From: Hofstenia miamia
Taxonomy: Eukaryota > Xenacoelomorpha > Acoela > Hofsteniidae
Assembly: GCA_900660155.1 (NCBI GenBank)
Contig: CABFPE010000079.1
Span: 206,266 to 270,265, forward strand
Length of the DNA: 64,000 nucleotides
Reading direction: 5' to 3'
Each line of letters begins with the position of its first letter. Position 1 is the first letter of the stretch. Of this stretch, positions 33,938 through 46,017 are shown one piece after another. A program made the position numbers and the translations under genes. The notes beneath the pieces are model-generated. The model did not search any database and was not told where the DNA came from. It saw only the letters and a list, made by a program, of their open reading frames with translations.

Positions 33938-35030
33938 AGCCAAACAAGACTTGTTGAATTGCACTGTATATGCATGAAAATATATTAGATATAGTGTTTA
34001 TTATGTATATATGAAGTCTTAATTTATAATTAAGCAAAAAAGGATGTTTTGAAATTAAAATTCAAAAATTGTAACTGAAATTTATATTTTTAAACTTTAT
34101 CTAATCATTTTTAATTATTAGTTTTAATTTTAAATTAACTAGTCAAAATTCAGTAATATTAGTTTGTTTACTTTTTTGGCATTTTGATGTGTGCCCATAG
34201 ACCATATTCAGTAAAGCAATGCATGCCATTTTAAATACAATGAATATCAAATAGTTTTTTCAACTATTTTTTTTTAATGCACAATTAATGGATGAGATAT
34301 AGACATTTTTAATAGAGATATAAATATTTTTTCAATTGATTGCATATAATTATTGTGCACAAATGATCTAATTCTAATTTAGATATTCAGGGATAATTTC
34401 AGAGTTCAAAATTTTAATTTAGAAATTGAAAATTCAGTAGTGTATGCATTTTGAAAATTGAAAATATTACTTAATTCAATGGAATGTTTTAAAATTCAAT
34501 CTTTATGATCCTGCTCCCTGTTTGTCCCAATCTTCCCCAACACTAAAAATATGCTATAATTTAGCAATTTTTACTATATTCAACTATGTTAAAAATTGTG
34601 GTGCCCACATTCTTATAATTGAAATATTAATTATTATTATGATTTTTCATTCATATTAAACTCATTTTCTTAAAATGATTTGTCACTTGCTTTTCAATAT
34701 TTGTTTCTTTTGCATTATTGTATATGTTAAGGGAATCTTTGATTCCTACATGAGACTCTATTATCTTTAAATTTAGCTATTTTGTTTATATTTGCAGCTT
34801 TATCTAAGAAAATTAGTCATTGTAAATTTGTTATATTAATATTTATATGTAGTAGAAATTTAACATCCTTCATTTCTAATTTTTTTATTAAAAAATATAA
34901 GGATATTTTTTTGTTTTAGCTAATAAATTTGAAAGTTCCAAAAGTACCAAAAACAATCAAAGAAAACAAGAAAATTTAGATTTTTACATTATATATATAT
35001 ATCATTATGTTTAGAAAGAAGGAAACTTCT

Positions 35031-35110
<80 letters not shown>

Positions 35111-35440
35111 TATGTTTTTAAAGAAGGGAACTTCTGGAAAAAAATGTATCTCTATAATTTAAAATACAAAAAAGAATTGCTCCAATTACAAAGAGAAAAT
35201 TCTAGGAATATTCTAAATAGGCTAGAATTTTATTTCCCATTAAATGTCATTGGTTTTACAAAGTTCAATAAAGATTTAGAAAGCATTTAGAAATGCATGC
35301 ATATATTGTGGAATAATTCTTCTTTTCAATTTTCAGTATTCTAAATAAAAATCTTTTTGGTTATTTCACATATAATTATAGCTTAAAAGGATAAATAATG
35401 CACTTTCAAGAATTTTAAAAATTCAATACATTTTTACTCC
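33938..35440. other. AT-rich noncoding with (TA)n at 35033-35107
   Basis: No gene is seen. The TA tract is interrupted once by GTA at 35070. Sequence from about 35330 onward matches the block upstream of the hairpin copy at 25534 (CAGTATT, GGTTATTT, ACATATAATTATAG). Confidence 0.5.
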
Positions 35441-36080
35441 ATGTGGCAATTTTTGTTGCCCTTGGTTACACAGGTATAGTAACACAAACAAACAAAGTTC
35501 ATTAAAATAAAGAAATTGACAAATTTAGAAAAAATTTAACAATATTAAAAAATTTTATTTGAAATTTGTTAGTGTTTCCTGCTGTATAATACATATTTTC
35601 ATATTTTCATTAAGAATAATAGTGAATAACATGAATAACATGAGGAAATAAGGAATTTATTGCAATGCTTGGAAAAACCAGGGCCAAATATAAGTAAAAA
35701 ATTTGAAATCTAGTTTAAACAAAAATCATTATTACATTACATATAGTATTGAAAATAATTGCTTGAGTCAAACTATATGAAATGTAGCATTATAAATCAT
35801 GATTTTATTAAGCATAATATTTTTTGATTTTATTGTATTATTAGTAAAGTTACTAGCAATTATATTTCAAATTTTCTTTGCACAATGTTTATTTAATTCA
35901 TGACTCTTTTTTTAGAGTATATTACTCAGCCTACTAGACTTCAATTATATTTAAAATTTTATAAAAAATTATTAATATTTAAAAATATTGCTGGCATCAA
36001 ATTTAAACCAATTGCAATTGATTGCAAATTAAAATTACCCTGTACTTATGCATTTTAAAAAATATATTTAAATAATCTAT
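35330..36080 (+). repeat. Another copy of the long noncoding repeat
   Basis: This copy contains the upstream block, the hairpin motif at 35450-35507 (TTTTGTTGCCCTTGGTTACA), the ATTGACAAATTTAGAAA and CCTGCTGTATAATACATATTTT module, AAAACCAGGGCCAAA at 35674, and the AATTGCTTGAGTCAAA to TTACTCAGCCTACTAGACTT module. The order matches 25285-26110. Confidence 0.75.
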
Positions 36081-38835
36081 AGTGGCCTTTGATGAAACAA
36101 CTTATTGGGTAGGTAGGCACACATTTTAGCTACAAAATGAATACAATTTTTTTGCTCTAGCTTTTATTCTAATGGGGTCTCTGAGTCAAGATATTACTTC
36201 TATCCTTTTTCAAAGGGAAATGTCGTTTTTTCTAATGTTTGACTTAAATTTGTTGTTACATTTTAGAAATTATGAACTGTTGTTTGTTTGTATTTTACAT
36301 GACATACTAGGAATTCAAACAAATCAAATATCAAATAAATCTGATCCTACAAAAAATTGTGGTAACAATATTTTGCATTGAACATTTGAATCATGTATAC
36401 AATCCAAAATTCAGGGTGAGTTCATTATATTATTTTTATCAAAATAAATTTTACATGAAACTACTTTATTAGCTGTTAATTTACTCTTATTTTGAAATTT
36501 TAACTGATTTCAGCTATTTCAAGCTAATATATAATTTAATGACTAGTAGATTTTAAGTTTAATTTAACTTTTTGAAATTACTAACAAAATTTATTATTGC
36601 TAAAAATCACTGATGATATTAATTACCATCCAATATTTCCAATAAACCTTTTGTTTTTAGTAAAGAAATATAGAATTACACATATTTGTGTATTGAACTA
36701 AAGTGACTGTGGGCTGAGGCCAAACAAATGAAGTGCAAAATTAAGTGTGCACTATAATTTTAGCTAATCTATTCTCTTGAATTTTAATAACTATGCTTAT
36801 GCAAGGCAACTTCAAGCCGTGGTAATTTCTTGTACAATCAAAAAATTTGTGTGAAATGTTTTTCAAACTTTCAATGAAAACATATAATAAATTTCTCTCT
36901 ATAGCCTCACATTTCGCTATTATATTGGCTTGGAAGGAAGCAAAAATTAAATGGTAATTTTAATAATTTAGGAAATGATTTTAGGATTTAACATTTAATG
37001 AAGTGAAACAGATTTTTAGAAGTGCTAAGTTTAACAATATATTGTAACAATAACAATTGATTGTCAAAATATAATTTTAATTATTATGAATAACATCATC
37101 ATATTTGAATGCAAATTTTATAAAATCAACTTTTCTACCCTAATAAAAAAGTCTGGAAAATTTGACAAATAGATTCCAAATTAGTGCCAAATTCTTGGAT
37201 TATATTCGCAAATCAGTTCCAAAGATTTAGAAATTATTTGCCAAATAGTTTTCAAGCTTTCCAAGAATTTGCTAAATATTTGGCAAATATTTGCCAAAAC
37301 TTTCAAATTTTGGGCTGACAGAATCCTTAAGAATTTATGAATTATGCAAACCAATTACACTCATACACGTATGCAGAGTATTTAACCATGATCAGCTTTA
37401 TTTATTGGAAAAAGCACTTTATCAAACTGCTTTCACAGTATACACACACAGCAGTGTATTCAGCTGATTCAGAGACCAAAAACTATTAGTCATGCCAGTC
37501 TAATCTAAAGCAATCAACTGCCAACCATTTGTAATAATGCATTGAATTGTCAATCAACACCATAATTTCAAACTAATGCAACAATGAAGAGACAACCAAT
37601 TATGCTTATGTAGTTTCCATAACAATCTGCTCAAAAATTTGATAATAATGAATTATAATTTGAAAATTTATAATTATGTAAGATTTAAAAATTATTTCCA
37701 ATATGATAAGGCCTACTACATACACAGCTCGGTAAGTGCAGCATAATGAAAAATTAGGAGGTGGAACTAGACATAGTGAATATTCAATTCTTTTATAAAA
37801 CTGCTAAATATGTGATTTGTGTAACTTTAAGATTAAATTTTGTTATTTTACAAGCACAATCTTAGAAAACTAAGAGATTTTTAAAATTTTAAAAGCACAT
37901 ACAAAGCATGAACGTCGTTGATTATTTTGAGATTTTCTTAAATTGTTTAAAAAAATGTTAATAACATTTCTAAAAATAGTGCTTTCTGACTACTGATTAT
38001 GCTCTCCACAGAAAGCAAAAGTTGAAAATTCATGCTTAGTCTTCAAAGTTTTAACTATAAGCTCTGTGATACATTCACAGATCCTTTCGATTATTAGACA
38101 AAAGTATGTCAAAAATTAAAAGTTTAGTTTGTGAAAAACTTTGAAGGAAATGTTAGCCCACCTTTATTCAATGAGTTCTTGATCTTCCTTTTTTTTATTT
38201 GAGCTATACTATTAATTTATCCAAAAACTAACAAAGCACTCATTGTACAACGAAACAGCTAATTGTTTATAATACAATCATTTTTCTTATTTAATATTAT
38301 TTCAATGATAATTAACCTAACTCTTCCATATGGAGAAATTGAGAACATCGTTTTGTAAATGTTGTAGCCATCTAACGGATCAATTTGAAAATTTATATTG
38401 CCAGCAAAATTAAAATTTACAATTTATGCTAACAGAAAATGCTTTGTAGGAATTAATTATAGCATTCTCTTATCGAATGCCAGCAAAGCTGTTACCATAA
38501 ATATTTAGCGCGCGGCAAAATGAATCAATAACAACCTATAAAAGCTTTTATTTGCATTTTCTAAACAGTGGATATAGTTATTTTGACATCTACGTCTAAA
38601 CAAACAAAACCGTTAATCCTATTTAAAGTATTGCAACTACTAGATGGAACTTGTCGAATGCATATAGAACAATTTTGTACACTGTAACTATCTTGCTTTA
38701 TTTGAGTTTGCATGAAAATTACATTAAGAATGAAGGCAATTCATAAAAATAAATAGTTTGTATAGCGGCATATTTAAATCTATCATTTTAGGCATATTCA
38801 AACTGCAGATTACTAACATTCACTAGCAGCAGCAG
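36081..38835. other. Noncoding; a 20-bp palindrome at 37279-37298
   Basis: No gene is supported. TTTGGCAAAT and ATTTGCCAAA abut as a perfect 20-bp palindrome within a stretch (37140-37310) containing many TTTGCCAAA/CCAAA words. CG dinucleotides reappear from about 37900. Confidence 0.4.
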
Positions 38836-38890
38836 AAGTGCAAGCCAGTTGGCACTGACCACCGGTCATATGTTCGAATTTGAATTAATC
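38836..38890 (+). repeat. tRNA-like sequence, possible SINE head
   Basis: CAAGCCAGTTGGCAC resembles a tRNA A box, and ATGTTCGAATTTG, 30 bp later, resembles a B box (GGTTCGAANCC). ACCGGTCAT lies between them in the anticodon-arm position. No cloverleaf with an intact acceptor stem can be drawn, so it is not a functional tRNA. Confidence 0.4.
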
Positions 38891-40007
38891 TATGTAATTA
38901 ATTATAGTTAGTGATTTTAGTAATTATGTGATTAACTGCAAGCATCAGTGTTCATTAATATTAATAAACAGTTTTATATAGCTCTGGGCAGTTTAGGGTT
39001 AAGGGGCAAATGTGTCAATTATTCTTCTAGAATGACCCGCGAACATTTTGACACAAAGCTAAAAATTAATTGATGTTTACCGAAAAATGATATTCTGAAG
39101 GGCGGCCCCAGTAGTTGACTGGCAATAGCTAATATCGACCTGCCGGTTTTGGCCAGAAAATTATATTAGCATTGGATATTTAATCTATGTAAGTTTATTG
39201 TATATATATTGTATATATATTGTATATATAAGCTGTGTTTATCTAGAAGATTACACATGCAAAGAGCTGATAATTTTCAATATATTATAACTACATTTCT
39301 AGCAAAACCCAATTTGGATATTTTCATTTTATCAATTCTTTGCATAACTTTAATCAGTTGTTTCCACTTTCATGGACATGGAAAAGGTGAACGTTTCAGT
39401 TTTATTTAGTTAGTTTACTTTGCATGATAGTTAAAATTTATAAAACTAAGCGAGTATCATTATCAATTATTATGTTTCACATTGCTGTAGCATTTGACCC
39501 CGTTTAGCATTTAATAACTTATAAGTACAAAAATATAATTTAAAGAATATTTCGCTAAAACTAAACATAATTGCTTGTTTAGTAGGATGTGTTTATTGAC
39601 ATTTGTATTTGAATGTCTTGTTGCATTCTTCAAAATTATTTTGAGCGTCTCTTCCAATATTATTAAAATACAAGGGTTCCAGTTGCTTTATTTGAATGAG
39701 GTCTCTCAAATTTCAATAAATTATACTTTTAGTATTATAAACAGGTTCTTTGAATATTATATTAGTAAATTTCATAGAAAACTGAAATAAAATTACCCTA
39801 TCAAAAAGCAGAACAACTCCGTTTGTAGCAAAATTTGTGAGAGATTCCAGAAAGTAAATTTAATTATTATTGTAATTGCAATACTGGAGATTGCTCACAC
39901 TACAAAATTTTTTAGAATTTTAGATGTTCATAGAAATTCCTCCAAAACTAAGCAAAGTATTCCATGTTTACAAGATAAAACAAAAATATTTTTTATAATT
40001 TTGGTTT
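38891..40007. other. Noncoding; three tandem 12-bp units near 39197-39235
   Basis: TATATATTGTATA-type units repeat three times around 39197-39235. Otherwise I see no gene. The frames at 39209-39409 and 39575-39790 have no recognised domain. Confidence 0.4.
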
Positions 40008-40130
40008 TGGAACGGCCGGTAATTTTACCGGCCTTTCATGAAAATTAAAAGCGGCAGCAGGCCGGTAAATTGCCGGCCCAGGGACAAACAGCCTCGGCCG
40101 GCCGGTAGCCGGTTCCATCTCTGGGTGAAA
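40008..40130. mobile_element. GC-rich palindromic block, hAT-like end
   Basis: GGAACGGCCGGTAA at the left and GGTAGCCGGTTCCATCTCTG at the right are near-inverted. The right end read backward begins CAGAGATGGAACCGG, typical of hAT terminal repeats (CAGAGATGG...). Internal CCGGCC palindromes recur five or more times. No clear target-site duplication was found. Confidence 0.5.
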
Positions 40131-40182
40131 CTAGCCTAATTTAGATGTTTTATTGAAACAAAGCTCTAACAATCAATCATGA

Positions 40183-40335
40183 GTGCCAAGGGTGTTCGCG
40201 GTCCTTCAGGTCACGGGTCGCGGGTCAGAAATGAACGGTTCAAGGGTCAAGTTGCCGCGGGTCGTTGAGGGTCACGGGTCAAGTACAAGTGACCGGTGGA
40301 CACACCTGGCGTCTGGTCATACCGGTCTCAGAGTT
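40183..40335. repeat. GC-rich CGGGTC-rich block
   Basis: CACGGGTCGCGGGTCA, GCGGGTCGTTGAGGGTCACG and related GGGTC words repeat at short intervals. This resembles the subterminal repeats of hAT elements, and CAAGGGTGTTCGCGG at 40188 could be a terminal repeat. The open frames across it at 40183-40577 are compositional. Confidence 0.4.
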
Positions 40336-42668
40336 TCTCAAATCTCAAGCTGCGAAAGCACGTGCAATTATCATATTTACATTTGCTAATGCTAGATTGT
40401 AATTACACTGCAATTTACAAAAACGTTCACTTATATACATTGTCCGATGTGTGCGAAAAAGTTCATAGATCACATATGCAATTCACTAACGTGGGTCAAG
40501 TCGTCTTTTTTGAATCAATGCAAGTGCATAACGTAATAGTGCCATTGAACATTGAATGTCGATTCATTCGGGTATAAATTCTGTAAATAAGAGTTTCAAG
40601 GATCTAAACAATAACACCATATTAATGAAACGTTATAGTAATATGTTTTAGAGCTTATAGAAACTGTTAGAAACCTTGTCCATTTCCACTGTGCCTTTAA
40701 AGGCACAAACCAATAAAATCCCACACCCACATCATAATTAGATTATATTTTCAGAGTAAACGTAACATTTAATATACTATGGGTGGCGGAATTTTTACCT
40801 TTACGGGATTATTTTGATTTTTGGATCACCATGGAGCGTTTAACTTTGTTTCTGATTATTAATTAGGCTTGAAATTAAGATTCAAAAACATCACTATCGA
40901 TGTTTGGGATTAATCATAATCATAACTTGTCATAAAATACTAAAATCCATCATGGAATAATTATTTACATAGAGGTAGAGGGTGCGATTAAATTACTTGA
41001 TCTACTAAAAAATGTGTATATATACAAATAATAATGATATTCTCTATGTGTTTATATATTGGTGCTTCAACATTCAAATCATTTAAAACAGTATACACAA
41101 TGCTTTTATGCTATTCTAGCATACTGTATCTAAATGTTCATTAAAAAATTGAAGACGCTAGCATAATATTAAATACTTCAAAATATGGGCAAGGGCTAGA
41201 ATTTTAATTTTATTATTTTTTCATTTTAATAATAGCATTTATCCGTTGAGCAAGATCAATTTTGAAAAAATGCACTCTCAAATTCATGTTTCCAAAAGCT
41301 AATATAAAATGCTTTGTGGAAAAAAATTGAAAACACATAGAAGAATTCTAAATACAGATTCGGATAGACAATAAAAAGATCAATATCATTTTTACTTTTA
41401 CTTTTTTAGTTTTACTTTTTTCTTCGAGCAAACATCAATTTAAAAAAAATTTCTCTCAAATAATTGTTTTCTAATTCTAATATAAAAGTGTAAGTGTAAA
41501 GAAAACGCATAAAAGAATTCTAAAAACAGATTCAGATAGACAATAAAAAGATCTTTCAAAAATTTAGTATGACTTTTTGAGTTTTTTTTTTTTGACTGTA
41601 TAATTTGAGTTGTTGTTGTTTTTGCCCTTAGAAAATTCCACTATTCAGGGAGACATCTAGCAAAAAACTTAGGAATTTCAACTAGAATTTTTGTACTTTT
41701 AATTTTACTTTTCAATCTTGCAATTCTTGAATGCCAAAGTGATCGAGAACATTAGATACTTTGAGAGTTTTTGAAGATTTATAAACATCATGAAGGTGAA
41801 GGAAACGCGACCAGAACACACTTGACGGTATTCACCATATTTTCTTTCTAAGAGATCAGTTTGAAAACACGACAAAAGAATGAATTCGTAAATGGAATTT
41901 AGCGATATGCGGGCTAATGATGCCAGTGAACATGAGGTTGGTTCTAGAGCATTTTGAGTTTGCTTGTAACAACCAAATTTAGGATAATGATTCCACCTGC
42001 TTCCCCAAAGAATTCCAGAAACTCAATTTTATCATTATCTAGAGTGGTTCCATGAGAAATATGCAAGGGATGAGAAAAAATTAGAATTGACAATGACATA
42101 CCAAATAAAGAAAATGTTGATTATTTCTGCTGAACTTGAAGTATTTTGATCATGAGGGAAGTAGCTTTTTTAAGCATTTAAATTCATGAAAACCAAAAAG
42201 TTAACTGCTAATACAACTGATTGCTCTTTTCTCAGGTGTAATACATTAAACGACAGCTTAGGTATTAATTTATGAGTGAATGCATGAAATTAAATCCTTT
42301 TTCTCGAAACAGAGAACAGAATAAAGTTTTGTTGTTTTGGTTATATCTTAGATATGTTGAATATAAACTATATAAAATGAATAACCCATACATTAATTTT
42401 AAATTTTAATAAGAGCTGCAATAGATACGTAATTTCTATGTCTCCATAAATTGTTTCAATTCTAGTGCTCATAACCATAATTATATAAGTAACTTCTATG
42501 TTGCACTGCACATACTAATACTACAGTGCTCAGGATATTCCTTCATTTACACTCATTTCTAGTGCTAATATTTATAATTCTAGATAAAATAAATTCCATG
42601 ATCTTAATATTATTGTGATTGGGCCCCTTGAGACCTAATGGGCCCCTGTAAAATGACCCGTCTGTATC

Positions 42669-42708
<40 letters not shown>

Positions 42709-43443
42709 TCATTTGAACTTTTTAATAAATTGTTTGATGTATAAATAATCATTGAATGAAATAATTGATATAATATTCAAAAACACACAAGAGAAAGAAT
42801 TTTTATGAAATATCGAATGTATTTATTGTTCCAATATTAATTAATTTAGTAATAATATGTATGCAAATTTTTTAATAAAATGGAATATTAACAAAATGTA
42901 TGAAAACACATATTTTTGCTGACGTCAGTATTTTTCAACACAATTTATCATAAGATTGTACCGATAGAATAAATCAATGCAATTTTTTTGTACTGCACAC
43001 TATCTATATTTTCCCAGTGTAACACAAGTTGTAAAAAAATGCAACATGGAGAATAAAACGTACTAAATAAGAAACAAAAAATATTTCAATATAAAAATAG
43101 GTTAGTACTGCCCTCTAACCAATATCCATACATTTTTTGTGGAAAGTTATTGACACAATTTTTTGAGGAGATTAATAAAATAAAATGCGAATTTACCATG
43201 AGCCTGTAGCTAATCACAATATTGATAATTGGTGATATCTGAAGAACTTCTAAAAATTCGTCAAATACACAAGGCATCAACATTAGATATTAATATTAAT
43301 AATTCACAAATACACTTAGATCGCAGAATCAATTTTTATAAAGCAGAAAACTAAGTGTAATACCAAGTTTCATTAAACACAAACATAAACATAAAGGATT
43401 ACTTAAGCAGCTCAAACGTCTGCATATGCTTCATAGATTAATT
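40336..43443. other. Noncoding with local repeats
   Basis: A diverged two-copy tandem repeat lies at about 41215-41393 and 41395-41560. Both copies end AACAGATTC-like, GATAGACAATAAAAAGATC. GC-rich palindromic words (GGGCCCCTTGAGACC, TGGGCCCC) at 42619-42646 precede a (TA)n tract at 42672-42706. CTGACGTCAG at 42919-42928 is a CRE-like palindrome. No gene is supported. Confidence 0.45.
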
Positions 43444-46017
43444 TCATAAATGTATTAGAAGAAATGTGTAGAACCAAAATGCATCAAAGCTATTGGTATG
43501 TGCATCTGCCACACTGATCTTGGTGTGAGGGTAAAAGTGGACGAACACTTCACAGAGTGATCCCATCCGGGTTTCATGGTCGATGAACAGGCAGCAAAAT
43601 TCATTCGCTTGTTGTAGTGTCATTTGATCAGGGTCAGAGACGTCTGTGTGTAGCATTGTGATAATTTCTATCTGCTTAGTTACATCGTAGTATCTGGTGA
43701 TGGTCTTGACGTTGTTGACCCACATTAAATCATCTGCTGCTTGGAACAGGATTAGGACTCAGGGGTTTAATTGTAGAACCTTCTCGTAGATCTTACATAG
43801 CTGCTCGTAGATAGGTTGGCCCCTCAAGATTGTTAGTTTGCCATCTATGAACACCTGCTTTCTATTATCACCATTGATTAACTTGTCACGGACTAGTTTG
43901 TACTCGGGGGTTTGATTCAATCTTTTGACTTCCGACTGGTGCTGGCAAAGTTAAGCTCATCAGGCAGATGTGCTGCTATCTTCTTCTTCCTCCCCTTCTT
44001 GACAGTCCATTTTGGCAGTACTAGGGGTGTCTCAATGCACGGTGGAGGGACACACAGCAGATTCTCTTTCATGATGTGGGACTCCAAATCACTAAATTCA
44101 ACCCTTTCTTGTAGACTCACTGTCTCCAAGGTGACCAGATATTTAATTCTGACTTCTTTGATCTTGTCCCAAAACTTGCTTCTGAGCCCATGGCTTTGTA
44201 GTTGTTCGACCTGATTAGTGGAGATCTTGACATGAGCTGTGGTACATTCTATATCCAAGGCCACTTGTCACCCAGTCCATTGTAGAAGGACAAGCTCATC
44301 TTTGGTGAACATCTCAGTGAGGCACCACTTCATCATTTCTAATATGTCTTTATCTCTTGTTTCCACAAGAACTCTATCCTGGATGGTGAGTTCTTCCATG
44401 AATTTTGCCAGACTGTGCTTGATGGTCAGGATCTGTTCCTCTTCTGTAATTGACCACTGAGGTGTGGGCTGTGGGAGTGACAATGGGCCTCCAAATTTTT
44501 CAATATTAGCTTTTCCAGTGAGATCTCTGATAAAGGGGGACAACTGTATGAATGAGGTTGTTAGCAGTTCCTCTTCTTTGTAAAATTGTTCTGGAGTCCT
44601 CATGACTTGCTCTAGGATGGCAATTGGAACAATTTTCCCCTGTTTGTTTACTTGCCTGGCAATCTTAATGAACTGACTATATTTGCACTCCAGGTAATTT
44701 ATCCTCTCCAAATTGAAGAAAATCTCCAATTTTTCCAGCATGCCATTTACGTGGATGAGTTCTAAGAATTGTGTAGAGGAGCCAGGTAGTCGACAGACCA
44801 TGCTTTGGGTGCACAGAGGGCCATGCTCAGAGCTGAAGACGTTTCTGAAAAAATATTTATGTCCAACAGACAGATCCCTAGATGTTGGCTGACCATCATG
44901 ATGGACATCTATCCTGTTACACTGCTCACCCCCACAAGTCGGGCATAATATTTTTCAAACCTTTCCATGGCTTTCTTTGATTTTCCAGGCAATGATGAAG
45001 GAGTGCATTTATGTAGTAGCCAATTTTTTGCTTTCCACATGAGCAGGTATATGGTGATCTCATGCATTAATTTTTTAGTTAATGTCAGTCAGATGTTAGC
45101 ATCTATTGGTAGAGCTAATGTGGGGGTTTTTATAAGGAAGATGGCTAATATCCAAATTGTGCTGCAGCTAATAGGTCGGATATCTGCTTTTCAGAAAAAA
45201 GCTTTTCTTTGTAATTTCAATGATCCTGTGTCTCATAAGATATTTTTATTTCTTCTAGAATTTTCTCCACTGATTGGTGATATTGGGCTGTAGGGCTTGT
45301 TATGTGGATGGCTGGCCAATCAGTGTCAGGATTTTGGTCAGCTTTTAGATTTTTCCTGATCTTGTTGATTTCTTGCAGTGTTGAGGTGCTTTGTGCAAAA
45401 GTGAAACTGACTCTGAGGTCTGTAACTTGGGATAGGGCATGTGTATTTGGATTAATAGACTCAAGTGTTTGTGCTTGTAGAGAAGTGTCAATGATTAGCT
45501 TTTGATCTACTGCAAGTTGGTGTGTTGGAATCTTTTTGCAGAGAAGCAGGTCAGTGTACATGATTTTTGTTATCAAGAGGATGTTGTTGTGATACATCAA
45601 TACTGGCCTATAGACTGCACTGTAGAGTATTATAAAATTCTCCATGCAGAAGTGTAAATTTTCAACTGATTCCAGGATTTCATCTTCATATTCAGCTTGA
45701 AGGAATATCACTAATTGTATCTTTTCAACTTTGGCTATTCTGTAGGCAATTTTGATGCTCTTCATGATGTTGGGTTGTAGTATCTCATAGATTCTGAAAA
45801 AGTAAATTATCAGTAAGTGGGGGGAACCAATGTTAACACACTGAAAGCTCTTGATATCTCTTCAGTTATTCAAGAATTGGCATAGGTTGCAAATCTCAAA
45901 ATCCTCATCAAATGATATGTGTACAGTGCTATGCCAGTAGTGCCTACTGAGACCATTGTGCATTTTGGAATCATAGCAGATGATGGCGTTGACCTTTGGT
46001 CTTCTTTTGGCATCCAT
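43444..46017 (-). pseudogene. Degraded protein-coding locus of unknown identity
   Basis: Minus-strand open segments follow one another: 46017-45862 (51 aa, Cys/His rich, ending EICNLCQFLNN), 45765-45217 (182 aa), 44941-44268 (starting CPTCGGEQC; about 224 aa), 44264-43917 (115 aa) and 43920-43444 (about 158 aa with one TGA). Segments three and four are separated only by a TGA (after QWTG). Segments four and five are joined by a one-base frame change. The composition is protein-like, with charged helices (ITEEEQILTIKHSLAKFMEE), a basic run (KKGRKKK) and few low-complexity stretches. I recognise no domain. It lies downstream of a gypsy integrase on the same strand, so an extra retroelement ORF, another mobile element or a host pseudogene are all possible. 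Confidence 0.5.

Noticed and set aside
33457-33975. Minus-strand frames overlapping the 3' exons of the 31.8-33.9 kb locus
   Set aside because: Antisense to a better-supported spliced model with a good acceptor at 33720-33721.
36172-36381. 69-residue plus-strand frame
   Set aside because: Considered as a possible gene piece, but there is no recognised domain, no splice context and no neighbour support.
40183-40577. Open frames in the GC-rich block
   Set aside because: They follow GGGTC repeats and have no domain; two overlapping frames show the same compositional cause.
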